The translations under genes were made by a program, and so were the position numbers. Below the pieces are notes generated by a model. The model saw nothing but the letters and a program-made list of their open reading frames with translations, was not told the origin of the DNA and ran no database searches. This document shows, piece after piece, positions 8,834-16,530 of a stretch of DNA of 64,000 bases. Position 1 is the stretch's first letter. Every line of letters starts with the position of its first letter. The stretch spans positions 3,968,001 to 4,032,000 of the forward strand of contig NZ_BIFS01000001.1 of NCBI RefSeq assembly GCF_003967555.1, written 5' to 3'. This stretch comes from Dictyobacter kobayashii. GTDB taxonomy: Bacteria > Chloroflexota > Ktedonobacteria > Ktedonobacterales > Ktedonobacteraceae.

Positions 8834-9712
8834 ATGATGACACTGGTAGTAAAAATTGGCGGAGGCGCGGGTGTCGCCACCACAGCTATTGTGCAAGAAA
8901 TCGCCCGCCTGGTCGCTGAAGGAGAGCGTGTGGTACTCCTGCATGGTGGTTCTGATCTGACCAATACGCTATCAGAGCGACTGGGACATCCGATGCGTAT
9001 GATTACTTCTCCCAGCGGCATGACGAGCCGCTATACCGATATCGAGACCCTGCAGATCTTTGCGATGGCCGTGGCCGGGCAGATTAATACCGACCTGGTG
9101 GCGCAACTGCAGCAGCAGGGCGTGAATGCCTTTGGGATGGCTGGTGTGGATGGTCGCCTGCTGGTGGCACGGCGCAAGGCGGTAGTACGCTCGATGACAC
9201 CCGAGGGTCGAGTGCAGATCTTACGTGATGATTACACCGGACAGATCGAGCAGGTTAACAGTGCATTGGTGGAGCAATTGCTGTCGGCTGGCTATACACC
9301 GGTGATTGCGCCCCTGGCTCTGAGCCATCAAGGAGAGCGCTTGAATGTAGATGGCGATCGGGCCGCCGCCGCCGTTGCTGCCGCCTTGCATGCCGATGCA
9401 CTGGTTATCATGACCAATGTACCGGGTCTGCTGGCTGATCCACAGGACGCTTCGACTTTGATCCAGACCATTCCAGCTGATCAATTAGATACATACATGA
9501 GTTTTGCCAAAGGGCGAATGCGCAAAAAATTGTTAGGGGCCCAGGAGGCACTGCAGGGTGGTGTAAAACGCGTATGCATTGGTAGCGCCTCGTTAGGGGC
9601 TGTAGTTAATGGCGCTGGCACCACTATTACTACCGCGCCTGTCGCAAATGTCAGTGAGCAATCAACAGCAATAGTGCACACCCCGATCCGCGAGATGGTG
9701 TCGTTAGGCTAA
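8834..9712 (+). CDS. lysZ: LysZ, LysW-aminoadipate kinase
   Basis: 292 aa amino-acid kinase (ArgB/NAGK fold) that phosphorylates the side-chain carboxyl of LysW-linked aminoadipate. Motifs are the N-terminal VVKIGGGAG phosphate-binding loop, LLHGGSDLTN substrate loop, NVDGDRAAAAVAAALHADALVIMTNVPGLL in the middle and MRKKLLGAQEAL near the C-terminus. ATG at 8834 is immediately followed by another ATG at 8837; ACGGAG at 8825-8830 fits the second slightly better. It lies between the reductase LysY and the aminotransferase LysJ. Confidence 0.94.
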   Translation: MMTLVVKIGGGAGVATTAIVQEIARLVAEGERVVLLHGGSDLTNTLSERLGHPMRMITSPSGMTSRYTDIETLQIFAMAVAGQINTDLVAQLQQQGVNAFGMAGVDGRLLVARRKAVVRSMTPEGRVQILRDDYTGQIEQVNSALVEQLLSAGYTPVIAPLALSHQGERLNVDGDRAAAAVAAALHADALVIMTNVPGLLADPQDASTLIQTIPADQLDTYMSFAKGRMRKKLLGAQEALQGGVKRVCIGSASLGAVVNGAGTTITTAPVANVSEQSTAIVHTPIREMVSLG

Positions 9713-9744
9713 ATATAAAGGAAGAATGAGGAAGGAGGTCCCAG

Positions 9745-11307
9745 ATGGGCACAACTTTAGTTGATTTGGAAAACACATATACGAGCGGTGTCTACGGGAA
9801 GCGACCCGTAGCTATTGTGCGCGGCCAGGGTGCCACATTGTGGGACGCTGAGGGACGTAGCTATATCGATTGTATGGCGGGCCATGGTGTGGCCAATATT
9901 GGACATGGGCGCAGCGAGATTGCCGCTGCCCTGGCCGCCCAGGCACAGCGACTGATTACCTGTCCTGAAATTGTCTATAACGATGTGCGGGCACGCCTGT
10001 TAGAGCGACTGGCACAGATTACCCCGGCCGGGCTTGAGCATTTCTTCCTCTGTAACAGTGGTACAGAAGCGATTGAGGGAGCTTTCAAGTTTGCTCGCCT
10101 GGCTACTGGCCGCACCGGTATCATCGCGACCTTGCGCGGCTTTCATGGTCGCAGCATGGGCGCACTCTCCGCCACCTGGGAGAAGCATTATCGCGAGCCA
10201 TTTGCGCCGCTAATTCCGGGTGTCTCGCATATTCGCTATAACGATCTAAAAGCTGCTGAGGCGGCGATTACAGAGGATACAGCGGCCGTGATTATCGAAC
10301 TGGTACAGGCTGAAGGTGGCGTGCATAGCGCTCAGGAGGCCTATGTTCAGGGATTGGCTGCCCTCTGTCGTGAGCGCGGGGCTCTGCTCATCATTGATGA
10401 AGTTCAGACGGGATTTGGGCGTACGGGTAGCCTCTTCGCCTGTGAACAGTATGCTGTAGAGCCAGATATCCTCTGTCTGGCCAAATCCCTGGCGGGTGGC
10501 GTCCCAATGGGGGCCATTTGTCTGGGCACACGGGTAATGGAGAGTGGCCGCATCACACGTGGAGCCCATGGCAGCACCTTCGGCGGCAATCCTCTCGCCT
10601 GTGCGGCCGCGCTGGCAACACTGGATATCTTAGCGCAAGAAGATCTGCCGGCCCGCGCAGCCGATCTGGGAGCTCATGCCGTGGAGCGCCTGCGGGCCAT
10701 TCAATCACCCCTTATTCGTGAGGTGCGCGGCCGTGGCCTGTTAATTGGTATTGAACTGACCAAACGCGTCCAGCCTTACCTGGAAGAGTTGTGCGAGCGT
10801 GGTGTGCTGGCCTTACCTGCCGGACCCAATGTCCTGCGCCTGCTGCCACCGCTGGTGATTAGCGAAGCGCAGCTCGACCAGGCCCTGGATATTATTACAG
10901 ACGTATTGACAGGCACCTCACGTTCTAATCAGACAGCTGAGCAGGCTCCAGCAGAGAACCCCGAGGTTGCCCTCTTACAGAGTATGCTGACGATCCCTAG
11001 CCTCTCTCGGCAGGAGGGTGCGCTGGCCCACCACCTGGTTGAGCAGGCACAACAACTGGGTCTACACGCCTATGTTGATGAGGTCGGTAATTTTATAGCC
11101 AGCACCCATGCTGAACTGGATGCCCGGCAGCCAGTCGTTTTACTTGGACATATGGATACCGTGCCGGGAAATATTCCGGTGCGTATCGAGAACGGACTAC
11201 TCTATGGCCGGGGGCCGTCGATGCTAAAGGGCCGCTGGCCGCCTTTATCTGTGCAGCCGCCCGTGTGGCCCGTACGTCTTCCCCGGCCCATCCCATTGTT
11301 GTTGTAG
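9745..11307 (+). CDS. lysJ: LysJ aminotransferase fused to the N-terminal part of LysK (frame then broken)
   Basis: 520 aa as read. Residues ~1-395 are a class III PLP aminotransferase: FLCNSGTEAIEGAFKFARLATGR, DEVQTGFGRTG, and the PLP lysine in LCLAKSLAGGVPMGA. It aminates the LysW-aminoadipate semialdehyde to LysW-lysine. After a short linker (TSRSNQTAEQAPAEN) the same frame continues into a peptidase-M20-type LysK N-terminus with the metal motif GHMDTVPG. At the G run 11210-11214 one base seems to be missing: the frame turns to nonsense and stops at 11307, while the matching LysK sequence continues one frame back from 11214. ATG at 9745 has AAGGAGG upstream. A LysJ-LysK fusion is unusual; the break is probably a sequencing error. 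Confidence 0.85.
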   Translation: MGTTLVDLENTYTSGVYGKRPVAIVRGQGATLWDAEGRSYIDCMAGHGVANIGHGRSEIAAALAAQAQRLITCPEIVYNDVRARLLERLAQITPAGLEHFFLCNSGTEAIEGAFKFARLATGRTGIIATLRGFHGRSMGALSATWEKHYREPFAPLIPGVSHIRYNDLKAAEAAITEDTAAVIIELVQAEGGVHSAQEAYVQGLAALCRERGALLIIDEVQTGFGRTGSLFACEQYAVEPDILCLAKSLAGGVPMGAICLGTRVMESGRITRGAHGSTFGGNPLACAAALATLDILAQEDLPARAADLGAHAVERLRAIQSPLIREVRGRGLLIGIELTKRVQPYLEELCERGVLALPAGPNVLRLLPPLVISEAQLDQALDIITDVLTGTSRSNQTAEQAPAENPEVALLQSMLTIPSLSRQEGALAHHLVEQAQQLGLHAYVDEVGNFIASTHAELDARQPVVLLGHMDTVPGNIPVRIENGLLYGRGPSMLKGRWPPLSVQPPVWPVRLPRPIPLLL

Positions 11308-12041
11308 GAGCAGTTGAAGAAGAAGCGGCGACCTCGCGTGGTGCGCGTGGAGTTGTTAACCGCTATCAGCCATCGGCTTGTATCATTGGCGAGCCAAGCA
11401 GCAGCCAGGCTGTAACCATCGGTTACAAAGGACGCCTCTTGCTGGATGGCTGTGTCACGCACCAATCAAGTCACAGTGCTGGACCTTTGCAGAGTAGCAA
11501 TGAAGTGGCTGCCGCGTTCTGGGAATGTGTGCGCCGCCACGCCGAAGCATGGAATCAGGAACACGCTGGTAATTCAACCTTCGCCGCCCTGCTGCCGTCC
11601 CTGCGTAGCATTAACAGCGCGCAGGATGGTCTGGAGGAACGTACCAGCTTTACCATCGGCTATCGTCTCCCGCCCAATTTCGATATCGCCGCCCTGCGTG
11701 AGCAGTTGCAGCGCTGGGCTTATGAAGACGAGATCCACCTGATCTTTTCAGGTGAAGAGGTTGCCTATCAGACAACCCGCGCCATTCCCCTGGCCCGAGC
11801 CTTTATCGCCGCTATTCGAGCCACTGGAGAGCAACCGACCTTTAAACATAAAACGGGAACATCAGACATGAATGTTGTGGGGCCGATCTGGGGACAGAAC
11901 ATCGTCGCCTATGGGCCTGGTGACTCGCGCCTTGATCATACGCCCAACGAGCATATACGCCTGGCCGAATATACCCATGCGATTGATGTGCTCGAACGTG
12001 TTCTGCAAGATATTGCATCGCAAAGGGAAACAGCATTATGA
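11214..12041 (+). CDS. lysK: LysK, LysW-lysine hydrolase (continuation after frameshift)
   Basis: This is the remaining LysK sequence in the -1 frame, beginning AVDAKGPLAAFICAAA and running to the stop at 12041. It carries the M20-family catalytic and metal residues: acidic pair in VVGAVEEEAATSRGARG, IIGEPSSSQAVTIGYKGR, and the C-terminal TGTSDMNVVGPIW and SRLDHTPNEHI. LysK releases lysine from LysW using divalent metal. There is no convincing separate start or ribosome-binding site, which supports it being part of one LysJ-LysK polypeptide of about 765 aa. The end overlaps the homocitrate synthase start by 4 nt (ATGA). Confidence 0.85.
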   Translation, partial: AVDAKGPLAAFICAAARVARTSSPAHPIVVVGAVEEEAATSRGARGVVNRYQPSACIIGEPSSSQAVTIGYKGRLLLDGCVTHQSSHSAGPLQSSNEVAAAFWECVRRHAEAWNQEHAGNSTFAALLPSLRSINSAQDGLEERTSFTIGYRLPPNFDIAALREQLQRWAYEDEIHLIFSGEEVAYQTTRAIPLARAFIAAIRATGEQPTFKHKTGTSDMNVVGPIWGQNIVAYGPGDSRLDHTPNEHIRLAEYTHAIDVLERVLQDIASQRETAL

Positions 12042-13186
12042 GATCACTGGCTATTCTGGATAGCACTCTGCGCGAGGGGGAGCAATTCATTAAAACCTTT
12101 TTCACCCTGGAGCAGCGTGTGATGATCGTGCGCTTGCTTGATCGTCTCGGGGTAACATTTATAGAGGTCCCCTCGCCCGTTTCTTCGCCTGAGACGCGCG
12201 AAGCTATTGAGGCCATCTGCGCGCTGAATTTACGCTCACATGTAGTGGCTCACGTACGCTGTGTTGAGGCCGATGTACAGGCTGCACTGGATACTGGCGT
12301 CTATGGTTTGAACCTGTTCTTTGGTACCTCCAATGAACTGCGCTCATATAGCCATGGACGCAAGATAGAACAGATCGCCCATGACGCGGTCCCTTTGATC
12401 CGCCGTATTCGCGAGGCCGGGCGCTATGTGCGTTTCTCGGCCGAAGATGCCTTTCGCAGTGACCTGGTTGATCTGCTGACGGTTTTTGATGCGGTGGTGG
12501 ATGCCGGCGTCGAACGCATCGGTTTGCCGGACACCGTAGGTATAGCAACCCCACGTCAGGTTGACCGGTTGGTTAGTCTGATCGCTAATCGCTATCCCAA
12601 TGTCGGCATTGAATTCCATGGCCATAACGACACCGGTTGTGCCATTGCCAATACCATCTCTGCCTTCGAGGCTGGCGCAGATTGTCTGGATGTCACAGTT
12701 ATGGGGATCGGGGAGCGCAATGGTATCGCCTCACTGAGCGGCATCATCTCACAGCTCTATATCCACTATCCCGACCTGCTGGCTGCTTACGATCTAACGC
12801 AACTGGTGGAGCTGGATCAGTATGTCGCGGACTGCCTGAATATAAACATTCCTTATAATATGCCGATTACCGCTCCCAGTGCGTTCACGCATCGCGCCGG
12901 TGTGCACACCAAAGCGGTACTGCGCAATCCACATGCGTATGAAATTCTTAATCCCACTGATTTCGGCGTTGTGCGCCACGTCGATGTTGGCTCACGCTTT
13001 ACCGGACGCTACGCTGTTGGACATCGAGCCGTTTCATTAGGATTACAACTTACCTCTGAGGAGATCGCGCAACTGACGCAGGCCCTGAAAGAGCGTGCGG
13101 AGCGTGGCTCCCTCAATGATGAAGAGGTTAATACATTTATTCTTGCCTGGTATGAAGAGAAAGGAAGCCTGGTATGGGAACGCTAG
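12038..13186 (+). CDS. homocitrate synthase
   Basis: 382 aa, DRE-TIM metallolyase family. It condenses 2-oxoglutarate with acetyl-CoA to homocitrate, the first committed step of the aminoadipate pathway. The N-terminal catalytic motif is ILDSTLREGEQF; the metal histidines are in GIEFHGHNDTGCAIAN; FTHRAGVHTKAVL near residue 288 is typical of homocitrate and isopropylmalate synthases. There is no C-terminal LeuA regulatory domain, in line with homocitrate rather than isopropylmalate synthase. ATG overlaps the lysK stop, and its own 3' end overlaps lysT by 13 nt. Confidence 0.92.
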   Translation: MRSLAILDSTLREGEQFIKTFFTLEQRVMIVRLLDRLGVTFIEVPSPVSSPETREAIEAICALNLRSHVVAHVRCVEADVQAALDTGVYGLNLFFGTSNELRSYSHGRKIEQIAHDAVPLIRRIREAGRYVRFSAEDAFRSDLVDLLTVFDAVVDAGVERIGLPDTVGIATPRQVDRLVSLIANRYPNVGIEFHGHNDTGCAIANTISAFEAGADCLDVTVMGIGERNGIASLSGIISQLYIHYPDLLAAYDLTQLVELDQYVADCLNINIPYNMPITAPSAFTHRAGVHTKAVLRNPHAYEILNPTDFGVVRHVDVGSRFTGRYAVGHRAVSLGLQLTSEEIAQLTQALKERAERGSLNDEEVNTFILAWYEEKGSLVWER

Positions 13187-14442
13187 CCGAAGAGATTTTT
13201 AGTTATAAATTAGGTCGTCCTGTTCACGCAGGAGATACAGTTGTGGTAGATGTCGATCATGTAATGAGTCATGATACTACGACTCCGCTGGCCATTAAAG
13301 CTTTCCGCAAACTGGCAAAACAGAATAATGGCCGTGTCTTTGATCAGAAGCGCTCGCATATCGTTTTTGACCATATCATTCCTGCCGCCACCATTGCGGC
13401 CGCTACCCTGCATCGCGAGGTACGCTCATTCGCGCAGGAACAAGAGATCCCTATCTTGCAGGAAGGTATCTGCCACCAGGTAATGCCAGAGAAGGGATTT
13501 GTCTTGCCGGGCAGCATCATTGTAGGGGCAGACAGCCATTCATGTACTTACGGAGCCTTTGGCGCCTTTGGTACTGGCATGGGTTCAACCGATATCGGTG
13601 TGGCCTATGCAACCGGTCGTAGCTGGTTCCGGGTGCCAGAGACCATCAATGTAAATATCACTGGTACCTTGCCGGCGGGTGTTTTTGCCAAAGATATCTC
13701 GCTAGAAATTGTGCGCCGCCTGGGTGTCGATGGTGCCAATTATCGCGCTATCGAATATACCGGTGAGGTGATCGAAAACTTCTCAATGAGTGAGCGCATG
13801 ACCTTCTCTAATATGGCGATTGAAATGGGTGGTAAAGCCGGCTTGATTGCGGCCGATGCGACTACTCAGGAATGGCTACGAGGTCGTACCGACAAAGAAT
13901 ATCCCTTGTTGCGTGCGCACAATCCACGCTATGAGCAGGTGATTGAGATCGATGTCACTAATATGAGACCCCTGGTTGCCTGTCCGCCTGATGTCAATAT
14001 CGTGCATCCAGCTGAAGAAGTTGAGGATGTTAAAATTGACCAGGTCTTCCTGGGTACCTGCACCAATGGCCGTCTGGATGATCTGGAGATTGCCGCTAAC
14101 ATCCTGCGCGGCCGCACGATTAGCCCGGACCTGCGTATGGTTGTTATTCCAGCTTCGCGTGAGATCTATCTGGAGGCCATGCGCCGTGGCTACCTGGAGA
14201 TCTTTGCCCAGGCCGGCGCCTCCGTTGGTACACCTGGTTGTGGACCCTGCATCGGACGCCACTTTGGGGTCCTGGCTCCTGGCGAGCGCGCACTGACCAC
14301 CATGAATCGAAACTTTACCGGCCGCATGGGTGATCCCACCGCAGAAATCTATCTGGGCAGCCCCGCGACCGTCGCTGCAACCGCCCTGACTGGCCACATC
14401 ACCGATCCACGCAGCGTCTTACTGGCTGAAAATCCTGCTTAA
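13174..14442 (+). CDS. lysT: homoaconitase large subunit (LysT)
   Basis: 422 aa, aconitase/isopropylmalate isomerase large subunit. The 4Fe-4S cysteines are visible in GADSHSCTYGAFGAFGTG/FLGTCTNGRLDDLE and GTPGCGPCIGRHFGVL. With the small subunit it dehydrates and rehydrates homocitrate via cis-homoaconitate to homoisocitrate. Sequence alone does not separate LysT from LeuC; the operon position between homocitrate synthase and lysU decides for lysine, though a dual role in leucine synthesis is possible. It overlaps the preceding gene by 13 nt. Confidence 0.9.
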   Translation: MGTLAEEIFSYKLGRPVHAGDTVVVDVDHVMSHDTTTPLAIKAFRKLAKQNNGRVFDQKRSHIVFDHIIPAATIAAATLHREVRSFAQEQEIPILQEGICHQVMPEKGFVLPGSIIVGADSHSCTYGAFGAFGTGMGSTDIGVAYATGRSWFRVPETINVNITGTLPAGVFAKDISLEIVRRLGVDGANYRAIEYTGEVIENFSMSERMTFSNMAIEMGGKAGLIAADATTQEWLRGRTDKEYPLLRAHNPRYEQVIEIDVTNMRPLVACPPDVNIVHPAEEVEDVKIDQVFLGTCTNGRLDDLEIAANILRGRTISPDLRMVVIPASREIYLEAMRRGYLEIFAQAGASVGTPGCGPCIGRHFGVLAPGERALTTMNRNFTGRMGDPTAEIYLGSPATVAATALTGHITDPRSVLLAENPA

Positions 14443-14490
14443 AGCTAGCGAAGAGAATTAAACAGAAATAGACAAAAGGAGAAAACTACA

Positions 14491-14985
14491 ATGGGACGCA
14501 TCTGGAAAGTCGGTGACAATATCAATACCGATCTGATCATTCCTGGACGTTACAATGTTACGACCGATCATGCCCAGCTGGCAAAATATTGCCTCTATGA
14601 GGCCTATCCTGAATTTTCTCAGGGCGTCCAGCCCGGTGATATCTTAATGGGAGGCCATAACTTTGGTTGTGGCTCCTCACGTGAGCACGCTCCAACCTCG
14701 ATCCTGGCCAACCAGGTCAAGGTTGTGGTTGCCCGTAGCTTTGCGCGCATCTTCTATCGCAACGCCGTCAACATTGGACTGCCTGTACTGGTCTGTGAGG
14801 AAGCCGTGCTCAATAGCGAAGATGGCCAACAGTTAGATGTAAACCTGGAGACCGGCGAGATCCGCAATCTCACCACCGGCCAGACCTTCCAGGCGGAGCC
14901 GCTCGATCCATTCGTTGCCCGTATCGTAGCCGCCGGCGGCATCATCAATTATATTGAAGCCAATCAGGGCCAACTCGTTTACTAA
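14491..14985 (+). CDS. lysU: homoaconitase small subunit (LysU)
   Basis: 164 aa swivel-domain subunit. It has the N-terminal DNINTDLIIPGRYN and the substrate loop FGCGSSREHAPTSI typical of LeuD/LysU proteins. ATG has AAAAGGAGAAA upstream with good spacing and lies 48 nt after lysT. Together the two subunits form homoaconitase. A large hairpin (15002-15073) with a T-rich tail follows, perhaps reducing read-through into the next gene. Confidence 0.91.
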   Translation: MGRIWKVGDNINTDLIIPGRYNVTTDHAQLAKYCLYEAYPEFSQGVQPGDILMGGHNFGCGSSREHAPTSILANQVKVVVARSFARIFYRNAVNIGLPVLVCEEAVLNSEDGQQLDVNLETGEIRNLTTGQTFQAEPLDPFVARIVAAGGIINYIEANQGQLVY

Positions 14986-15001
14986 GAAAAGCTATTGCCT
15001 G

Positions 15002-15085
15002 GCGACAAAAAAGAGGTAGCGAGGATTGATGCGGCTGCAATAGCCGCGCCAGCAGCTATCTCTTTTTTGTCGCTTTGTTTTTTAT
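15002..15085 (+). terminator. large hairpin with T-rich tail between lysU and the dehydrogenase gene
   Basis: 19-nt arms at 15002-15020 and 15055-15073 pair with one G-U. They enclose a second small stem at 15031-15047 (GCGGCTGCAATAGCCGC) and are followed by TTTGTTTTTTAT. It could terminate or attenuate transcription inside the operon, or shield the upstream mRNA from 3' decay. Confidence 0.6.
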
Positions 15086-15115
15086 GATAAGAGCATGAAG
15101 GAAGAGATGATAATT

Positions 15116-16210
15116 ATGGGTAATCGACAATTGCATAATCCGCCGTTGGTGTGTGTAATTTCTGGGGATGACGCGGCTCCGGAGGTGATGCGACCTACCG
15201 TAGAGATCCTGCGAGAGTTGGCGCCAGAGATCCGGTTTACGGAGGCGCCCTGTGGTCGGGAGGCGCAGGCGCAATATGGGACGCCATTTCCAGATGTAAC
15301 GCGGGAAGCGATCGACGCGGCGGATTGCACCTTGTTTGGTGCCAGCGGCGGACCCAGCCGTCCGATTCTCTGGTACTTGCGCTGGAACAAAGAAACCTAT
15401 ATCAATGTGCGCCCGGTGCGCTGGATTCCAGGTTATAACAGTCCAATGCAGCATCCAGAGCGCATTGATTATGTGATTGCGCGTGATAATCTGGAAGGGA
15501 TGTATCCTCCGCGTGAGGGCGATGTCTCTGAACTGGCGGCCCTGCCAAGCAGCAGTTCCTGGTGGATGGCTCCCCCGGTGGAAAAGGTAGGAGCTTATTC
15601 AATTAAAGTCAGTACAGATGAGCAGATGCAGCGTGTGGCAAACCATGCCTGTGAGCTGGCCCTGCAGCGCCAGGCGGCAGGCTATCCCGGTCGGGTAACG
15701 CTGGGCGCCAAATATTCGATCCAGCCACGCACCGACGGGCGTTTTCGCACCATTGTAAAGGATACGGTCAGTCAGCATCCCAGCCTGACTTACCAGGAGT
15801 TCCTGGTTGATGATATGGCTCGCCGCCTCGTCGCCTCTCCGGAAAGCCTGGATGTGGTAGTGCTGGGCAATGAACACGGCGATATTCTGGCCGATGTCTC
15901 CAGTGGTACCATCGGGGGACTGGGACTCTCTCCCAGTGCCTGCTATGGCGAGGACTATGCCTACTTTGAGCCGGTGCATGGCTCCGCCCCTGACCTGGCT
16001 GGTAAAGGTATCATCAATCCTACCGCCATGCTTTTATCGGGAGCACTGCTGCTTGATTACCTGGGGTATAATAAACAAGCGCGTGCTTTAACGTCCGCCA
16101 TCGAACAGACCTATCAGGAAGGCACTCTGCTCCCTGTTGATCAAGGCGGTCAGGCCGGAACGAATGAATTTGTCCGGGCCATCCGAGCACATTTACCGAG
16201 ACATGAATAA
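15116..16210 (+). CDS. homoisocitrate/isocitrate-type dehydrogenase
   Basis: About 364 aa, beta-decarboxylating dehydrogenase family, most likely oxidising homoisocitrate to 2-oxoadipate. It is divergent: the usual GDGIGPE motif is GDDAAPEVM, and the substrate loop reads WYLRWNKETYINVRPV. The family is still clear from VIARDNLEGMYPP, VTLGAKYSIQPRTDGRF, GNEHGDILADVSSGTIGGLGLSPSA and YFEPVHGSAPDLAGKGIINP. I prefer the ATG at 15116 (GAAGAG 9 nt upstream); an in-frame ATG occurs at 15095. The pathway position supports homoisocitrate, but isocitrate or 3-isopropylmalate activity cannot be excluded. Confidence 0.83.
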   Translation: MGNRQLHNPPLVCVISGDDAAPEVMRPTVEILRELAPEIRFTEAPCGREAQAQYGTPFPDVTREAIDAADCTLFGASGGPSRPILWYLRWNKETYINVRPVRWIPGYNSPMQHPERIDYVIARDNLEGMYPPREGDVSELAALPSSSSWWMAPPVEKVGAYSIKVSTDEQMQRVANHACELALQRQAAGYPGRVTLGAKYSIQPRTDGRFRTIVKDTVSQHPSLTYQEFLVDDMARRLVASPESLDVVVLGNEHGDILADVSSGTIGGLGLSPSACYGEDYAYFEPVHGSAPDLAGKGIINPTAMLLSGALLLDYLGYNKQARALTSAIEQTYQEGTLLPVDQGGQAGTNEFVRAIRAHLPRHE

Positions 16211-16530
16211 GCAATAATTGCTGAAATCTCATCCTCAAGGATGCAGGGGTTAACTCTGCATCCAATCAAGAGCGTCTCGTGCTTACTTATACCGCTAAGC
16301 AGGCGGCCCGAAAGAGTCGGGATGAATTATATTGATCTTAAGAATTGGTTGTGAGGCTCGCTGTTACGAGCAGAAATTGCTCAAGATGTAGATGTGTGGT
16401 TTATTCAGGCTATCCCCTATAGCAATTCTTGCCCTGTCATAAAGACTATTGCAAGCTAAACTGATACAATAATGAGCATCGAAAATTACAAAAGATTATA
16501 AAGCGAGCTATATTGCTGGAGATAGTGACA
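16211..16530 (+). other. intergenic region with a hairpin and a candidate extended -10 promoter
   Basis: No gene was found. A stem with loop lies at 16239-16263 (GGATGCAG/CTGCATCC) without a T run. TGATACAAT at 16462-16470 resembles an extended -10 promoter about 60 nt before the LysRS start. There is no T-box here, so LysRS seems to be transcribed separately from the lysine T-boxes or by read-through. Confidence 0.4.

Noticed and set aside
11207..11220. Programmed -1 frameshift in lysJ/lysK
   Set aside because: No proper slippery heptamer for the frame in use, and seven other genes in the window show the same one-base deletion pattern.
16211..16530. T-box leader in front of LysRS
   Set aside because: No AGAGAG, GGTGGNACC-like T-box or terminator was found in this interval.
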